Below, in pieces: positions 35,778-43,671 of a DNA stretch of 64,000 nt. A program made the translations under genes and the position numbers. How positions within the stretch are numbered: the first letter of the stretch is position 1; each line of letters starts with the position of its first letter. The DNA comes from Alistipes sp. ZOR0009 (GTDB taxonomy: Bacteria > Bacteroidota > Bacteroidia > Bacteroidales > ZOR0009), in NCBI RefSeq assembly GCF_000798815.1, contig NZ_JTLD01000050.1:32401-96400 (forward strand). Reading direction: 5' to 3'. Below the pieces are notes generated by a model, which saw only the letters and a list, made by a program, of their open reading frames with translations, was not told the DNA's origin and searched no databases.

Positions 35778-36005
35778 ATGGCTGTTGTTAACAACTTAGA
35801 GAGAAAAAGAACGCTTGGTACACCTATTTCCATGCGTAGCAAAAGAATTTATCGCCAATCTATGGTTTTTAATAGTTCTGAAATGAGTACTGTAGAATTT
35901 TTCTTTGACAAGTATAAAATACAAAACAGAGGGAAATTTTTTAGAGAAACCATTATTACGGCTATGCTTCAAAAGTTAGAGCAAGATCACCCTCGGTTAT
36001 TTTAA
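35778..36005 (+). CDS. small ribbon-helix-helix-like protein
   Basis: A 75-residue protein that I cannot assign to a named family with certainty. After a basic N-terminus (ERKRTLGTPISMRSKRIYR), one beta-strand-like segment (QSMVFNSSE) and two predicted helices (MSTVEFFFDKYKI and KFFRETIITAMLQKLEQ) give a ribbon-helix-helix-like pattern, so DNA binding is plausible. It lies directly after DnaA-box-like repeats and is separated from the next gene by a short hairpin with a T run. Short size lowers certainty, but its composition looks coding. Confidence 0.65.
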   Translation: MAVVNNLERKRTLGTPISMRSKRIYRQSMVFNSSEMSTVEFFFDKYKIQNRGKFFRETIITAMLQKLEQDHPRLF

Positions 36006-36015
36006 ACTCGTTTAT

Positions 36016-36037
36016 CCCTCTGTGGAGGGTGTTTTTT
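36016..36037 (+). terminator. short terminator-like hairpin
   Basis: CCCTC and GAGGG form a 5-bp GC-rich stem with loop TGTG, followed by TGTTTTTT. It lies 11 bases after the small RHH-like gene and 8 bases before the next ATG, so it could terminate or attenuate read-through. Confidence 0.5.
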
Positions 36038-36044
36038 CCTAAGC

Positions 36045-36467
36045 ATGAAAAAGATACTTATAGTCGGAGAGGATAATGCCTGTCGCTCCCAAATGGCCGA
36101 AGGTTGGATGCGGTATTACACCAAAAACTATGCAGAGGTTACCAGTGCTGGAGTAGTGGCAAGTCCGCTTGATTTGAATGCAGCTCACGCTATGTCGCAG
36201 GCCATTATCGATATTTCGAAGCAAACAAGCAAAACACTCGAATCTGTTGTCAACGAAACATATGATTTTGTGCTATTTGTTTTTACACCTACCAATTTAA
36301 CAGCATTCTCATTTAATGGAGCTCCACAAATCGTGGTTAAACCTTTTCTGCGTCCTATTAGTGGCGCAAGCAAAAAGGAAACTGATGCTAATTATGCCAA
36401 AATACAAGACGAAATAGAAAACTATTGCTTTGAGTTTGTACATCAGTACGTTCGTAAAATGTACTAG
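36045..36467 (+). CDS. degenerate low-molecular-weight phosphatase / ArsC-like protein
   Basis: A 140-residue protein with the fold signature of low-molecular-weight protein-tyrosine phosphatases and thioredoxin-type arsenate reductases. The phosphate-binding loop reads GEDNACRSQMAEG, and the position of the nucleophilic cysteine of the C-x5-R motif is Gly8 (GGA codon), with Arg14 and Ser15 kept. The later VCD segment of ArsC is replaced by LFVFTPTN, so the resolving cysteines are also missing. Phosphatase or arsenate reductase activity is therefore unlikely; it may bind an anion or partner. It is followed 2 bases later by the YjbQ gene. Confidence 0.8.
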   Translation: MKKILIVGEDNACRSQMAEGWMRYYTKNYAEVTSAGVVASPLDLNAAHAMSQAIIDISKQTSKTLESVVNETYDFVLFVFTPTNLTAFSFNGAPQIVVKPFLRPISGASKKETDANYAKIQDEIENYCFEFVHQYVRKMY

Positions 36468-36469
36468 AT

Positions 36470-36883
36470 ATGGTAATACAGCGCGAGCTTAAGTTAAAAC
36501 CCTATCCTCAAGGATTTCATCCTATTACAAAAGACATCCTAGAATTACTTGAAGGAGATTTTCCTCAAGAAGGTTTGCTTAACCTTTTCATCCAACATAC
36601 TTCTGCGGCATTAACTATAAATGAAAATGCAGATCCTAGTGTGCGGGAGGATTTTGAAGCATTTGTTAAGCACCTAGTGCCTGATTCTTACCCTCATTTT
36701 AAACATATAGCAGAGGGCGGCGATGACATGCCTGCTCATATCAAATCCTCTCTTTTCGGGGTTAGCATTACGCTTCCTATTAGCAATTGGCAGCTGAAAT
36801 TGGGTACTTGGCAAGGTATATATCTCTGTGAATTCCGTAATTACGGAGGACCAAGGCGCATTACAGCTACAATCTTATACTAA
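36470..36883 (+). CDS. YjbQ/UPF0047 family protein
   Basis: A 137-residue protein of the YjbQ (UPF0047) family, which forms trimers and has weak thiamine-phosphate synthase activity in some members. The signature residues are present: IQHTSAALTINENADPSV with its histidine at about 43, then HFKHIAEGGDDMPAHIKSSL, with histidines at about 82 and 92, and a C-terminal GTWQGIYLCEFRNYGGPR. The length is normal. It lies 2 bases after the degenerate phosphatase gene and is probably co-transcribed. The physiological role is unclear. Confidence 0.93.
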   Translation: MVIQRELKLKPYPQGFHPITKDILELLEGDFPQEGLLNLFIQHTSAALTINENADPSVREDFEAFVKHLVPDSYPHFKHIAEGGDDMPAHIKSSLFGVSITLPISNWQLKLGTWQGIYLCEFRNYGGPRRITATILY

Positions 36884-36930
36884 TCCATTTACCTTTACTT
36901 ACACTTTTAAATAAAAATTAGTGCTTTTAG

Positions 36931-36960
36931 TTTGGATTTGACCAAATAATGCTACATTTG
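36931..36960 (+). promoter_or_regulatory. iorAB promoter
   Basis: TTTG at 36931-36934 and TACATTTG at 36953-36960 are 18 bases apart. Both match the Bacteroidetes -33/-7 elements. The expected start of transcription is about 30 bases before the iorA ATG. Confidence 0.65.
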
Positions 36961-36997
36961 CTAGCATTAGTTAGCTAAACAAAACATTAATCATTAT

Positions 36998-38608
36998 ATG
37001 GAAAGAAAGCTTTTCCTCGGTGATGAAGCCATTGCACAAGGGGCAATTGATGGAGGATTGTCTGGCATCTACGCCTATCCTGGCACACCATCTACCGAAA
37101 TTATGGAGTATATGCAAGCATCGAAAGAAGCTCGCGAAAAAAACATTCACAACATTTGGTCTACCAACGAAAAAACAGCAATGGAAGCAGCTCTGGGCAT
37201 GTCCTATGCTGGTAAACGTTCTATGGTATGCTTTAAGCATGTGGGACTTAATGTTGCAGCCGACTGCTTTATGAATGCTTCCATTACAGGTGTTAATGGT
37301 GGCCTAATTGTTGTTTCGGCAGACGATCCATCTATGCACTCTTCTCAAAATGAGCAGGACTCTCGCTTCTATGCTAAGTTTGCGATGATTCCAATCTTAG
37401 AACCATCAAATCAGCAAGAGGCATACGATATGACCTACTCGGCATTCGAGTTGAGCGAATCGCTTAAGCTTCCTGTAATGATTCGCATTACTACTCGTAT
37501 GGCACACTCTCGTGCAGGGGTCGAAACAAAATCGAAAAAAGCTCAAAACGAGCTAAAGTTGCCATCTGATCCTCGTCAGTTTGTTCTTCTTCCCGCCATT
37601 GCACGTAAGAACTACAAAACGCTTCTTTCGTCTCAAGCGGTAATGGAAAAGGAATCTGAAAAGTCAACCTTTAACAAGTTAACTGATGCTGCGAATAAGA
37701 AGTTAGGTATTATTGCAACGGGGATTGCCTATAATTATCTGATGGAAAACTACGACGGAGTATCTCCATACCCTGTTTTGAAGGTTTGCCAGTATCCACT
37801 TCCTCGTAAACAGGTTGAAACATTATACAACGAGTGTGAGGAGCTACTTATTCTTGAAGAAGGCTATCCAATTATTGAGGAAATGATAAAAGGTTTCCTT
37901 GCTGTAGGAAAGCCAATACATGGTAGGTTAGATGGCACACTTCCTCGTGACGGAGAATTAAATCCAACCATTGTAGCCAAATCACTTGGCTTGCCTGTCG
38001 AAGAAGGTTCTGTTGTACCTTCAATTGTGATGCCACGACCACCTGCACTATGTCAAGGTTGCGGTCACCGCGATGTATATGCCGACTTACTCGAGGCTAT
38101 TTCGGAATATGGGGAAGGCCGAGTATTTGCTGACATAGGCTGCTATACTTTGGGCGCTTTACCTCCATTCAATGCTATTAATACCTGCGTTGACATGGGA
38201 GCCTCAATCACTATGGCAAAAGGAGCTTCCGATGCAGGATTACAGCCTGCTGTTGCTGTAATTGGGGACTCTACATTCACCCACTCTGGTATGACAGGCC
38301 TACTAGACGCTGTTATTGAAAACACTCCTATTACAGTTGTAATTTCGGATAATTCGACAACTGGAATGACCGGAGGTCAGGATTCTAATGCGTATGGACG
38401 TATTGTTGATATCTGCAAAGGACTTGGTGTGCATCCAGATCATATTCGCGTAATGATTCCTCTAAAGAAAAATCACGAGGAGAACATGCGTATTATCAAA
38501 GAAGAGTTAGCCTATAAGGGCGTTTCTGTGATAATTCCGCAACGCGAATGTATCCAAACGGCAGCCCGTCGTAAAAAGGCTGAAATTAAAAGTAAAGCAG
38601 CTGAATAG
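36998..38608 (+). CDS. iorA: indolepyruvate ferredoxin oxidoreductase, alpha subunit
   Basis: A 536-residue subunit that oxidatively decarboxylates indolepyruvate and other aryl pyruvates to acyl-CoA with reduction of ferredoxin. The N-terminal pyrimidine-binding-like domain contains AYPGTPSTEIME. The C-terminal TPP domain (about 340-500) contains LCQGCGHRDVY and VIGDSTFTHSG...ISDNSTTGMTGG. The protein stops after about residue 536 without the two-[4Fe-4S] ferredoxin domain (CxxC motifs) that ends many longer IorA proteins, so electrons must leave by another route. It is co-transcribed with iorB. Confidence 0.94.
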   Translation: MERKLFLGDEAIAQGAIDGGLSGIYAYPGTPSTEIMEYMQASKEAREKNIHNIWSTNEKTAMEAALGMSYAGKRSMVCFKHVGLNVAADCFMNASITGVNGGLIVVSADDPSMHSSQNEQDSRFYAKFAMIPILEPSNQQEAYDMTYSAFELSESLKLPVMIRITTRMAHSRAGVETKSKKAQNELKLPSDPRQFVLLPAIARKNYKTLLSSQAVMEKESEKSTFNKLTDAANKKLGIIATGIAYNYLMENYDGVSPYPVLKVCQYPLPRKQVETLYNECEELLILEEGYPIIEEMIKGFLAVGKPIHGRLDGTLPRDGELNPTIVAKSLGLPVEEGSVVPSIVMPRPPALCQGCGHRDVYADLLEAISEYGEGRVFADIGCYTLGALPPFNAINTCVDMGASITMAKGASDAGLQPAVAVIGDSTFTHSGMTGLLDAVIENTPITVVISDNSTTGMTGGQDSNAYGRIVDICKGLGVHPDHIRVMIPLKKNHEENMRIIKEELAYKGVSVIIPQRECIQTAARRKKAEIKSKAAE

Positions 38609-38638
38609 CATTAAGCCAAAACTGAAAATTGATTGAAA

Positions 38639-39217
38639 ATGAAAACAGATATCATACTAGCAGGTGTTGGCGGACAAGGAATCCTTTCAATTGCTGCAGC
38701 AATTGGAACTGCCGCCGTACAAAGTAACCTATATTTAAAGCAGTCAGAAGTGCATGGTATGAGCCAGCGAGGTGGTGATGTACAGTCTCACTTAAGGCTT
38801 TCTGATAAGGAAATAGCATCTGACTTAATTCCAATTGGTAAAGCAGATATTATTATCTCTGTAGAGCCAATGGAGTCGTTGCGTTATCTTCCATATCTAT
38901 CTAAGACAGGATGGGTTGTAACCAACACCACGCCATTTATCAACATCCCTAATTACCCAGAGAAGGAAACGTTGATGGCATCACTAAATGCTCAAAAAAA
39001 TGTGATTGCTATTGATGCAGATACCATTGCAAAAGAAGCAGGTTCTGCCCGCTCCTCAAATATGGTAATGCTAGGAGCTGCATCTGCTTACCTGAATATG
39101 CCTTTCGAAGTTATTGAAGATGCAATTCGTACGCTTTTTGGTAAAAAGGGAGAAGAGATTGTGGAAGCAAATCTTAAAGCATTGAGAGCAGGTCGAGATG
39201 CTGCTAAGGTGTTTTAA
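38639..39217 (+). CDS. iorB: indolepyruvate ferredoxin oxidoreductase, beta subunit
   Basis: A 192-residue gamma-domain-like subunit of the 2-oxoacid:ferredoxin oxidoreductase family. It begins MKTDIILAGVGGQGILSIAA, the family signature, and includes VHGMSQRGGDVQSHLR and SNMVMLGAASAYL. It pairs with IorA for aryl-pyruvate oxidation during amino-acid fermentation. The ATG at 38639 is preferred over a TTG two codons upstream. It lies 30 bases after iorA, and a strong terminator follows. Confidence 0.94.
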   Translation: MKTDIILAGVGGQGILSIAAAIGTAAVQSNLYLKQSEVHGMSQRGGDVQSHLRLSDKEIASDLIPIGKADIIISVEPMESLRYLPYLSKTGWVVTNTTPFINIPNYPEKETLMASLNAQKNVIAIDADTIAKEAGSARSSNMVMLGAASAYLNMPFEVIEDAIRTLFGKKGEEIVEANLKALRAGRDAAKVF

Positions 39218-39227
39218 ATTACAACAT

Positions 39228-39267
39228 AAAAAAGAAAGCCTTGAAGTAATTCAAGGCTTTCTTTTTT
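39228..39267 (+). terminator. iorAB terminator
   Basis: An 18-bp perfect stem from AAAAAAGAAAGCCTTGAA to its complement, with a GTAA loop and a T run, lies 10 bases after the iorB stop. Confidence 0.93.
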
Positions 39268-39478
39268 TATTTATTATTAATATTGGCTTTATGTAAAGAG
39301 AAGTTGTGCTCCCACCAACTTAAAGCCAAGTATCTCAAAAACGGAGTCCGTTTATGGTACATATTCTTATTTTAATGTATGCTAGATTTCTAAATAATTG
39401 TATATTACAAAATCAATCCTCTAACTTTTAGGTAATTCATTGTTAGCTTTAAGTTAACATACGAATAACCTCAATAGG

Positions 39479-39486
39479 TAACTTTG
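39479..39486 (+). promoter_or_regulatory. PiT transporter -7 box
   Basis: TAACTTTG matches TAnnTTTG. It ends 18 bases before the ATG at 39505 and overlaps a TTG at 39484, which argues that the TTG is not the translation start. Confidence 0.5.
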
Positions 39487-39504
39487 CGCAAACAAAAGTT
39501 GACG

Positions 39505-41727
39505 ATGGATAATATTTTGATTTTTATTGTTTTCATACTCCTTCTATTGTCTGTGTTAGACCTTGTAGTTGGAGTTAGTAATGATGCCGTAAACTTTCTA
39601 AATTCGGCAATTGGTTCTAAAGCAGCTCCACGCTATGTTATAATGATTATTGCATCGTTGGGAATCGTAATAGGCGCTATCTTTTCTGGTGGAATGATGG
39701 AAGTTGCCCGAAAGGGGGTCTTTTTTCCTCAGCAATTTTACCTAATGGAAATCATGACCATTTTCTTAGCGGTGATGCTTACCGATGTTATTCTTCTCGA
39801 TTTTTACAATACTTTTGGACTTCCTACATCGACCACCGTTTCGCTAGTATTTGAACTTTTGGGTGCAGCGGTTGCCGTATCAATGGTCAAAATCTTTTCC
39901 TCAGATTTAAGTATTGCAGATTTGAACCAGTACATAAATGCCGGTAAAGCGCTGGCTATAATTTCTGGAATATTTATATCTATAGGAGTTGCCTTTGTGG
40001 TTGGAGGAGTTGTGATGTATGCTACTCGATTAATATTCAGCTTCAACTATAAGCCTATATTTAAGTATATTGGATCAATATGGGGTGGCATTGCGCTCAC
40101 TTCAATCCTCTATTTCATTGTGATGAAGGGTATTGTTCATTCATCTGTAGTATCAGCAGATACAATTAGCTACATCAAGGCAAATACGTTACTAATTCTT
40201 TTAATCTCGTTTGTTAGCCTTTCCTCTATATTTCAGCTGCTAATATCCTTTTTTAACTTTAACCTACTGCGATATATTGTTCTTGCAGGGACGTTTGCCT
40301 TAGCTCTTTCTTTTGCTGGAAATGATTTGGTCAATTTCATAGGGGTATTTATGGCCGGACTTAAATCCTATCAAATATTTGCTAGTTCTGGAATTCCTGC
40401 AAATGAGCTTATGATGGGCGATTTGGCCCAACCTGTTTCTGCCAGTTTTGTATACCTTTTGATAGCTGGAACCATAATGACAATTACGCTTTGGCTTTCA
40501 AAAAAGGCTCGAACAGTCACAGAAACAGAAATTAACCTAGCAAGACAGGATGCTGAAGGAGGTGAGAAGTTTGGATCCAATAATATCTCTAGAAATATAG
40601 TAAGAGGTGTTATAAGTGCCAATAATTCTATAAATAAAGTTTTACCTGCTGGTCTCAAAAAATTTATCGAAAAGCGATTTAATACGAACCAACAGGTAAA
40701 TATAAAGGAGAACGCATCGTTTGATATGCTGAGGGCGTCGGTAAACCTAACTGTAGCCAGCATCCTAATTTCTTCTGCAACATCGCTAAAGCTGCCTCTT
40801 TCTACCACATATGTAACTTTTATGGTAGCAATGGCATCATCGCTTGCTGATCGAGCTTGGGGAAGGGACAGTGCCGTTTATAGGGTAACTGGAGTTCTTA
40901 CCGTTATATCGGGCTGGCTATTTACAGCGCTAATCGCATTTACAGCCGCATTTATTGTTGCTCTATTTCTTTCTTGGACTGGAGTGTATGGAATATTTGT
41001 AATGGTTTTTGTTGCCCTTTATTTTATCATTAAATCGAATAAGCTGCATAGCAAAAAAGAAAGCGATGCAAAAAATGAAGATTTAGAAACGATTTTAAAG
41101 AAAGAAACGATTGTAGAAAGGTGTATAGAAGAAGTCAATAAATCTTTGCGTAACGTTGTTCATGTCTATAACGAAACAATTCATGGACTTTCTAAAGAAG
41201 ACAGAAAGTTACTTAAAAAGGTGAATCAGGATGTCGAAGAGATAAACTTAGAAGCCAAACATTATAAAAATAACGTATTTAACACGCTTAATAAGCTTCA
41301 AAGCGACTACATTGAAACAGGGCATTACTATGTTCAAGTAATAGACTATTTACGTGAAATTGCTCACTCGTTAAGCCACATTACAAAGCCAGCATTCGAC
41401 CATATTGACAACAACCACAAAGGGCTGTTAAAGGATCAGGTGGTTGAACTAAAAGCCATCAACTATGAGGTTTCTGAACTGTTTAGTGATATTTCTCGCA
41501 TTATTAATGAACAAGCGTACGATGAAGTTTCGGATATTATAAAAAAGCAACAGCAAGCCTTGGAACTGCTCAATTCGGCTCGAAAAAAACAAATAAAGAG
41601 AATTAAGAATGGAGAAGCAGGAACGCGAAACAGTAATCTTTACCTCGGGATACTAAATGAAACTAAAAATTTACTTTTACAGACTATCAACTTGGTCAAA
41701 GCTGAGCGCGATTTCATCGTAAAATAG
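39505..41727 (+). CDS. PiT family inorganic phosphate transporter with C-terminal PhoU-like domain
   Basis: A 740-residue transporter. Ten or more TM helices cover about 1-535. The two PiT repeats are marked by VGVSNDAVNFLNSAIGSK near the N-terminus and SFAGNDLVNFIGVF and LPLSTTYVTFMVAMASSLA later. The C-terminal 200 residues are cytoplasmic and helical (DUF47/PhoU-like), for example KVNQDVEEINLEAKHYKNNV. It takes up phosphate by H+ or Na+ symport. The ATG at 39505 follows a -7 box; an upstream TTG overlaps that box. It is a single gene. Confidence 0.92.
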   Translation: MDNILIFIVFILLLLSVLDLVVGVSNDAVNFLNSAIGSKAAPRYVIMIIASLGIVIGAIFSGGMMEVARKGVFFPQQFYLMEIMTIFLAVMLTDVILLDFYNTFGLPTSTTVSLVFELLGAAVAVSMVKIFSSDLSIADLNQYINAGKALAIISGIFISIGVAFVVGGVVMYATRLIFSFNYKPIFKYIGSIWGGIALTSILYFIVMKGIVHSSVVSADTISYIKANTLLILLISFVSLSSIFQLLISFFNFNLLRYIVLAGTFALALSFAGNDLVNFIGVFMAGLKSYQIFASSGIPANELMMGDLAQPVSASFVYLLIAGTIMTITLWLSKKARTVTETEINLARQDAEGGEKFGSNNISRNIVRGVISANNSINKVLPAGLKKFIEKRFNTNQQVNIKENASFDMLRASVNLTVASILISSATSLKLPLSTTYVTFMVAMASSLADRAWGRDSAVYRVTGVLTVISGWLFTALIAFTAAFIVALFLSWTGVYGIFVMVFVALYFIIKSNKLHSKKESDAKNEDLETILKKETIVERCIEEVNKSLRNVVHVYNETIHGLSKEDRKLLKKVNQDVEEINLEAKHYKNNVFNTLNKLQSDYIETGHYYVQVIDYLREIAHSLSHITKPAFDHIDNNHKGLLKDQVVELKAINYEVSELFSDISRIINEQAYDEVSDIIKKQQQALELLNSARKKQIKRIKNGEAGTRNSNLYLGILNETKNLLLQTINLVKAERDFIVK

Positions 41728-41728
41728 A

Positions 41729-41771
41729 AAATAAACCGAGCCCTATCTGTCAAAAGTGGGGCTTTATTTTT
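41729..41771 (+). terminator. possible terminator after the PiT gene
   Basis: AAATAAA plus AGCCC pair with GGGCT plus TTATTT across a long loop, followed by TTTT. The stem is interrupted, so the call is moderate. Confidence 0.5.
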
Positions 41772-41891
41772 CGCTGTAAAAAAGTTATTAACATATATTT
41801 TAACACATCTGGCTGTTTGATGTTTGACAAAAAACTTGTTATTGCTACTTAAATAGGCATTTCTTAATACTATATTTTGATATAAACATGT

Positions 41892-41913
41892 TATTAACAA
41901 TTTCCTGTTAATA
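41892..41913. promoter_or_regulatory. inverted repeat upstream of the candidate RNA promoter
   Basis: TATTAACA and TGTTAATA form a perfect 8-bp inverted repeat around ATTTCC. It lies 11 bases before a candidate -33 TTTG. The half-site GTTATTAACA also occurs about 106 bases upstream. Confidence 0.4.
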
Positions 41914-41923
41914 TATATTTGTA

Positions 41924-41956
41924 TTTGTCAGCATATTTTATTTAAAACTATCTTAG
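41924..41956 (+). promoter_or_regulatory. candidate promoter of a non-coding RNA
   Basis: TTTG at 41924-41927 and TATCTTAG at 41949-41956, a near match to TAnnTTTG, are 21 bases apart, within the Bacteroidetes spacing. Transcription would begin near 41962. Confidence 0.4.
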
Positions 41957-41961
41957 ATTTA

Positions 41962-42245
41962 CTTCATAATAAAGTAGTACTCTTCATGAAGGCTAAAGAT
42001 ATATTTACCTGAATCCATACAACAGGGAATTTATAGCAGTTGGTTATATGTTTTTTAGGTGACAGCTGGCAGTTAAATGGTTACAACGGATGTTGGTAAT
42101 ATTTGGGTTTTGTCTAATTCTTCATTGATATGGATACCGTGAGGCCTCCATCCTGTTAAAAGGGCCTGCAATGTTGGATTGCAAAACTTTGGGGAATCAG
42201 ACACCCTCAATTAGAATAGGCCGAGTAGATATACTCGGCCTCTCT
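41962..42245 (+). ncRNA. candidate structured non-coding RNA
   Basis: The stretch runs from just after a promoter-like pair to a strong terminator, with no open reading frame. Visible elements are TACTT/AAGTA, CCTG/CAGG (42008-42026), AGGCC/GGCCT (42142-42167) and TGCAAT/ATTGCA (42167-42183) hairpins. No match to tmRNA, RNase P, SRP RNA or a known riboswitch could be made by eye; 6S RNA cannot be excluded. Without conservation data this remains a hypothesis. Confidence 0.35.
42218..42245 (+). terminator. strong hairpin ending the candidate RNA
   Basis: A perfect 10-bp stem, AGGCCGAGTA with TACTCGGCCT and a GATA loop, is followed on the plus strand by a CTCTATTTATTT run. It is about 490 bases after the PiT gene and points away from it, so it probably ends another plus-strand transcript. 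Confidence 0.75.
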
Positions 42246-42326
42246 ATTTATTTATGATTCAATCTAGAATAGCAAAACGTATCGTTTGTTGCTTTTTACG
42301 TATACACAATTTTTAGCCAACCAATA

Positions 42327-43514
42327 TTAATTTTCTAGGCCGTAATTAAAAATATTTCTAATTAATGGCGTGTAAAACCTCCACATAAACCCTTTGCGTT
42401 GCTCCAAATTTCCTCTTCGAAGGAGGCCTAATGGCCTATTAATTCGGTAGTATTTTGCACCTGTCATGGATACTGGAATATCTGAAAAATCGCCTGCTAG
42501 ATAGTAAAACTTTGCATTTTCCCCCTGACTCTTGATAACAGCCGGAAAAAAACTTGGAATATGATTGCTATCTAATACGTGACGTCCCTTCTCATTTACA
42601 TCCAGAATGTAATTTGAAATTACATCGTTAGCGGAAGTAGACTCCACAACATCAAACCAATAACTGTAGCGAATTGAAGACGGCAGCTCGTACCTATCTT
42701 TGTAAATAGTGTTTGTAACTATTTTGGGAGTGCTCGATATTAAGTGAGTGCCATGTTCGACGATTACAACTCGATCGCCTTTATTTATAAAGGCGATGCC
42801 TGCTTTATGAAATGGCCAGACGCCATTATTTTGCTCTAAATATCGTTTTTTTAACCAAATAGGAAGTTCCTTATTTTTATTTGTATCCAGAGTCTGATAA
42901 AATCGGCCAATCCAGCCAGTCCATTTCACTCCGAATGTTTTTTCAAAATCTTGTCTGACTCCATCTGAAGCTGGAGATGCTATTGCATTAAACTCAACAA
43001 CAATAAGCTTGTTTAAACTTTTCATTGCTTTAAGCAAGAAAAGATCCTTAGACGACATTCCCCCGTATATCAAGGATGTTCTCTCTAGGTAAAGATTCAA
43101 AGAATCTTTAGACATGGATTTTTCATAAAATTCCGTCCACTCTCCAGTGTAAACACCATACATATCGGCATAGTAAACAGCATCCAATCGGGATGCATAA
43201 GCCTTTAAACTAGCGTTTGAATAAGATTCTAAATCGTTAATTTTGTAATTTCCTTTACCATCTGGGAAAAAGCCTTTATAATCAGTTTTAGGCTCATACA
43301 TGGATAAGCTATTCGGTACTATTTTTTCGTTTTTAAGAACCCAAAATAACGATTTGTGCTCCTGAACTTCTTGGTTTAGCACTGTTTTGTCAATTACCAG
43401 CAAGTTTACCTTTTTTTGAGGCTGTAATTCCCATAAAATCCTTAAACCAACAATTGCTACAACTAATAAGAGGACTATGGTTAATAACCAGAAGTTAGAG
43501 TTAACTTTTTTCAT
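42327..43514 (-). CDS. membrane-anchored protein of unknown function
   Basis: A 395-residue protein with one N-terminal TM (about 8-28, WLLTIVLLLVVAIVGLRILW) and a large extracytoplasmic part. The mature region has alternating strands and helices (VNLLVIDKTVLNQEVQEHKS, LIYGGMSSKDLFLLKAMKSL, KLIVVEFNAIASPASDGVRQ) that resemble a glutamine-amidotransferase-like or flavodoxin-like sandwich, but no cysteine nucleophile is seen. I do not recognise a named family. It is a lone gene beside the RNF operon, with its own strand-consistent setting. Confidence 0.6.
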   Translation of the reverse strand: MKKVNSNFWLLTIVLLLVVAIVGLRILWELQPQKKVNLLVIDKTVLNQEVQEHKSLFWVLKNEKIVPNSLSMYEPKTDYKGFFPDGKGNYKINDLESYSNASLKAYASRLDAVYYADMYGVYTGEWTEFYEKSMSKDSLNLYLERTSLIYGGMSSKDLFLLKAMKSLNKLIVVEFNAIASPASDGVRQDFEKTFGVKWTGWIGRFYQTLDTNKNKELPIWLKKRYLEQNNGVWPFHKAGIAFINKGDRVVIVEHGTHLISSTPKIVTNTIYKDRYELPSSIRYSYWFDVVESTSANDVISNYILDVNEKGRHVLDSNHIPSFFPAVIKSQGENAKFYYLAGDFSDIPVSMTGAKYYRINRPLGLLRRGNLEQRKGFMWRFYTPLIRNIFNYGLEN

Positions 43515-43617
43515 TGCACCAAGTTTAATGTATCATATAAAATTATGAATATTCAACGATGGTGTCAATACTTTTTTGAAGTTTCTTGCCTACAAATTTA
43601 AGAATAGGCTTTTATCT

Positions 43618-43655
43618 ATAAAAAAAGCGAGCTTGCATTATTACAAGCTCGCTTT
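43618..43655 (-). terminator. RNF operon terminator
   Basis: A 12-bp perfect stem, AAAGCGAGCTTG with CAAGCTCGCTTT and an 8-base loop, lies 17 bases after the rnfA stop and is followed by TTTTTT on the minus strand. Confidence 0.92.
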
Positions 43656-43671
43656 AGTCTCTGAATCTATT

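Larger units (their letters stand above)
41772..42326. other. gene-free stretch between the PiT and unknown-membrane-protein genes
   Basis: No open reading frame of note is supported. It contains two GTTATTAACA copies (41784-41793 and 41890-41899), an inverted repeat, a candidate promoter, several hairpins and a strong terminator, and is interpreted below as a possible small RNA locus. Confidence 0.5.

Noticed and set aside
41962..42245. Known RNAs (tmRNA, RNase P RNA, SRP RNA) for the gene-free stretch
   Set aside because: None of their conserved cores was seen by eye. 6S RNA could not be confirmed or excluded, so only a generic candidate is reported.
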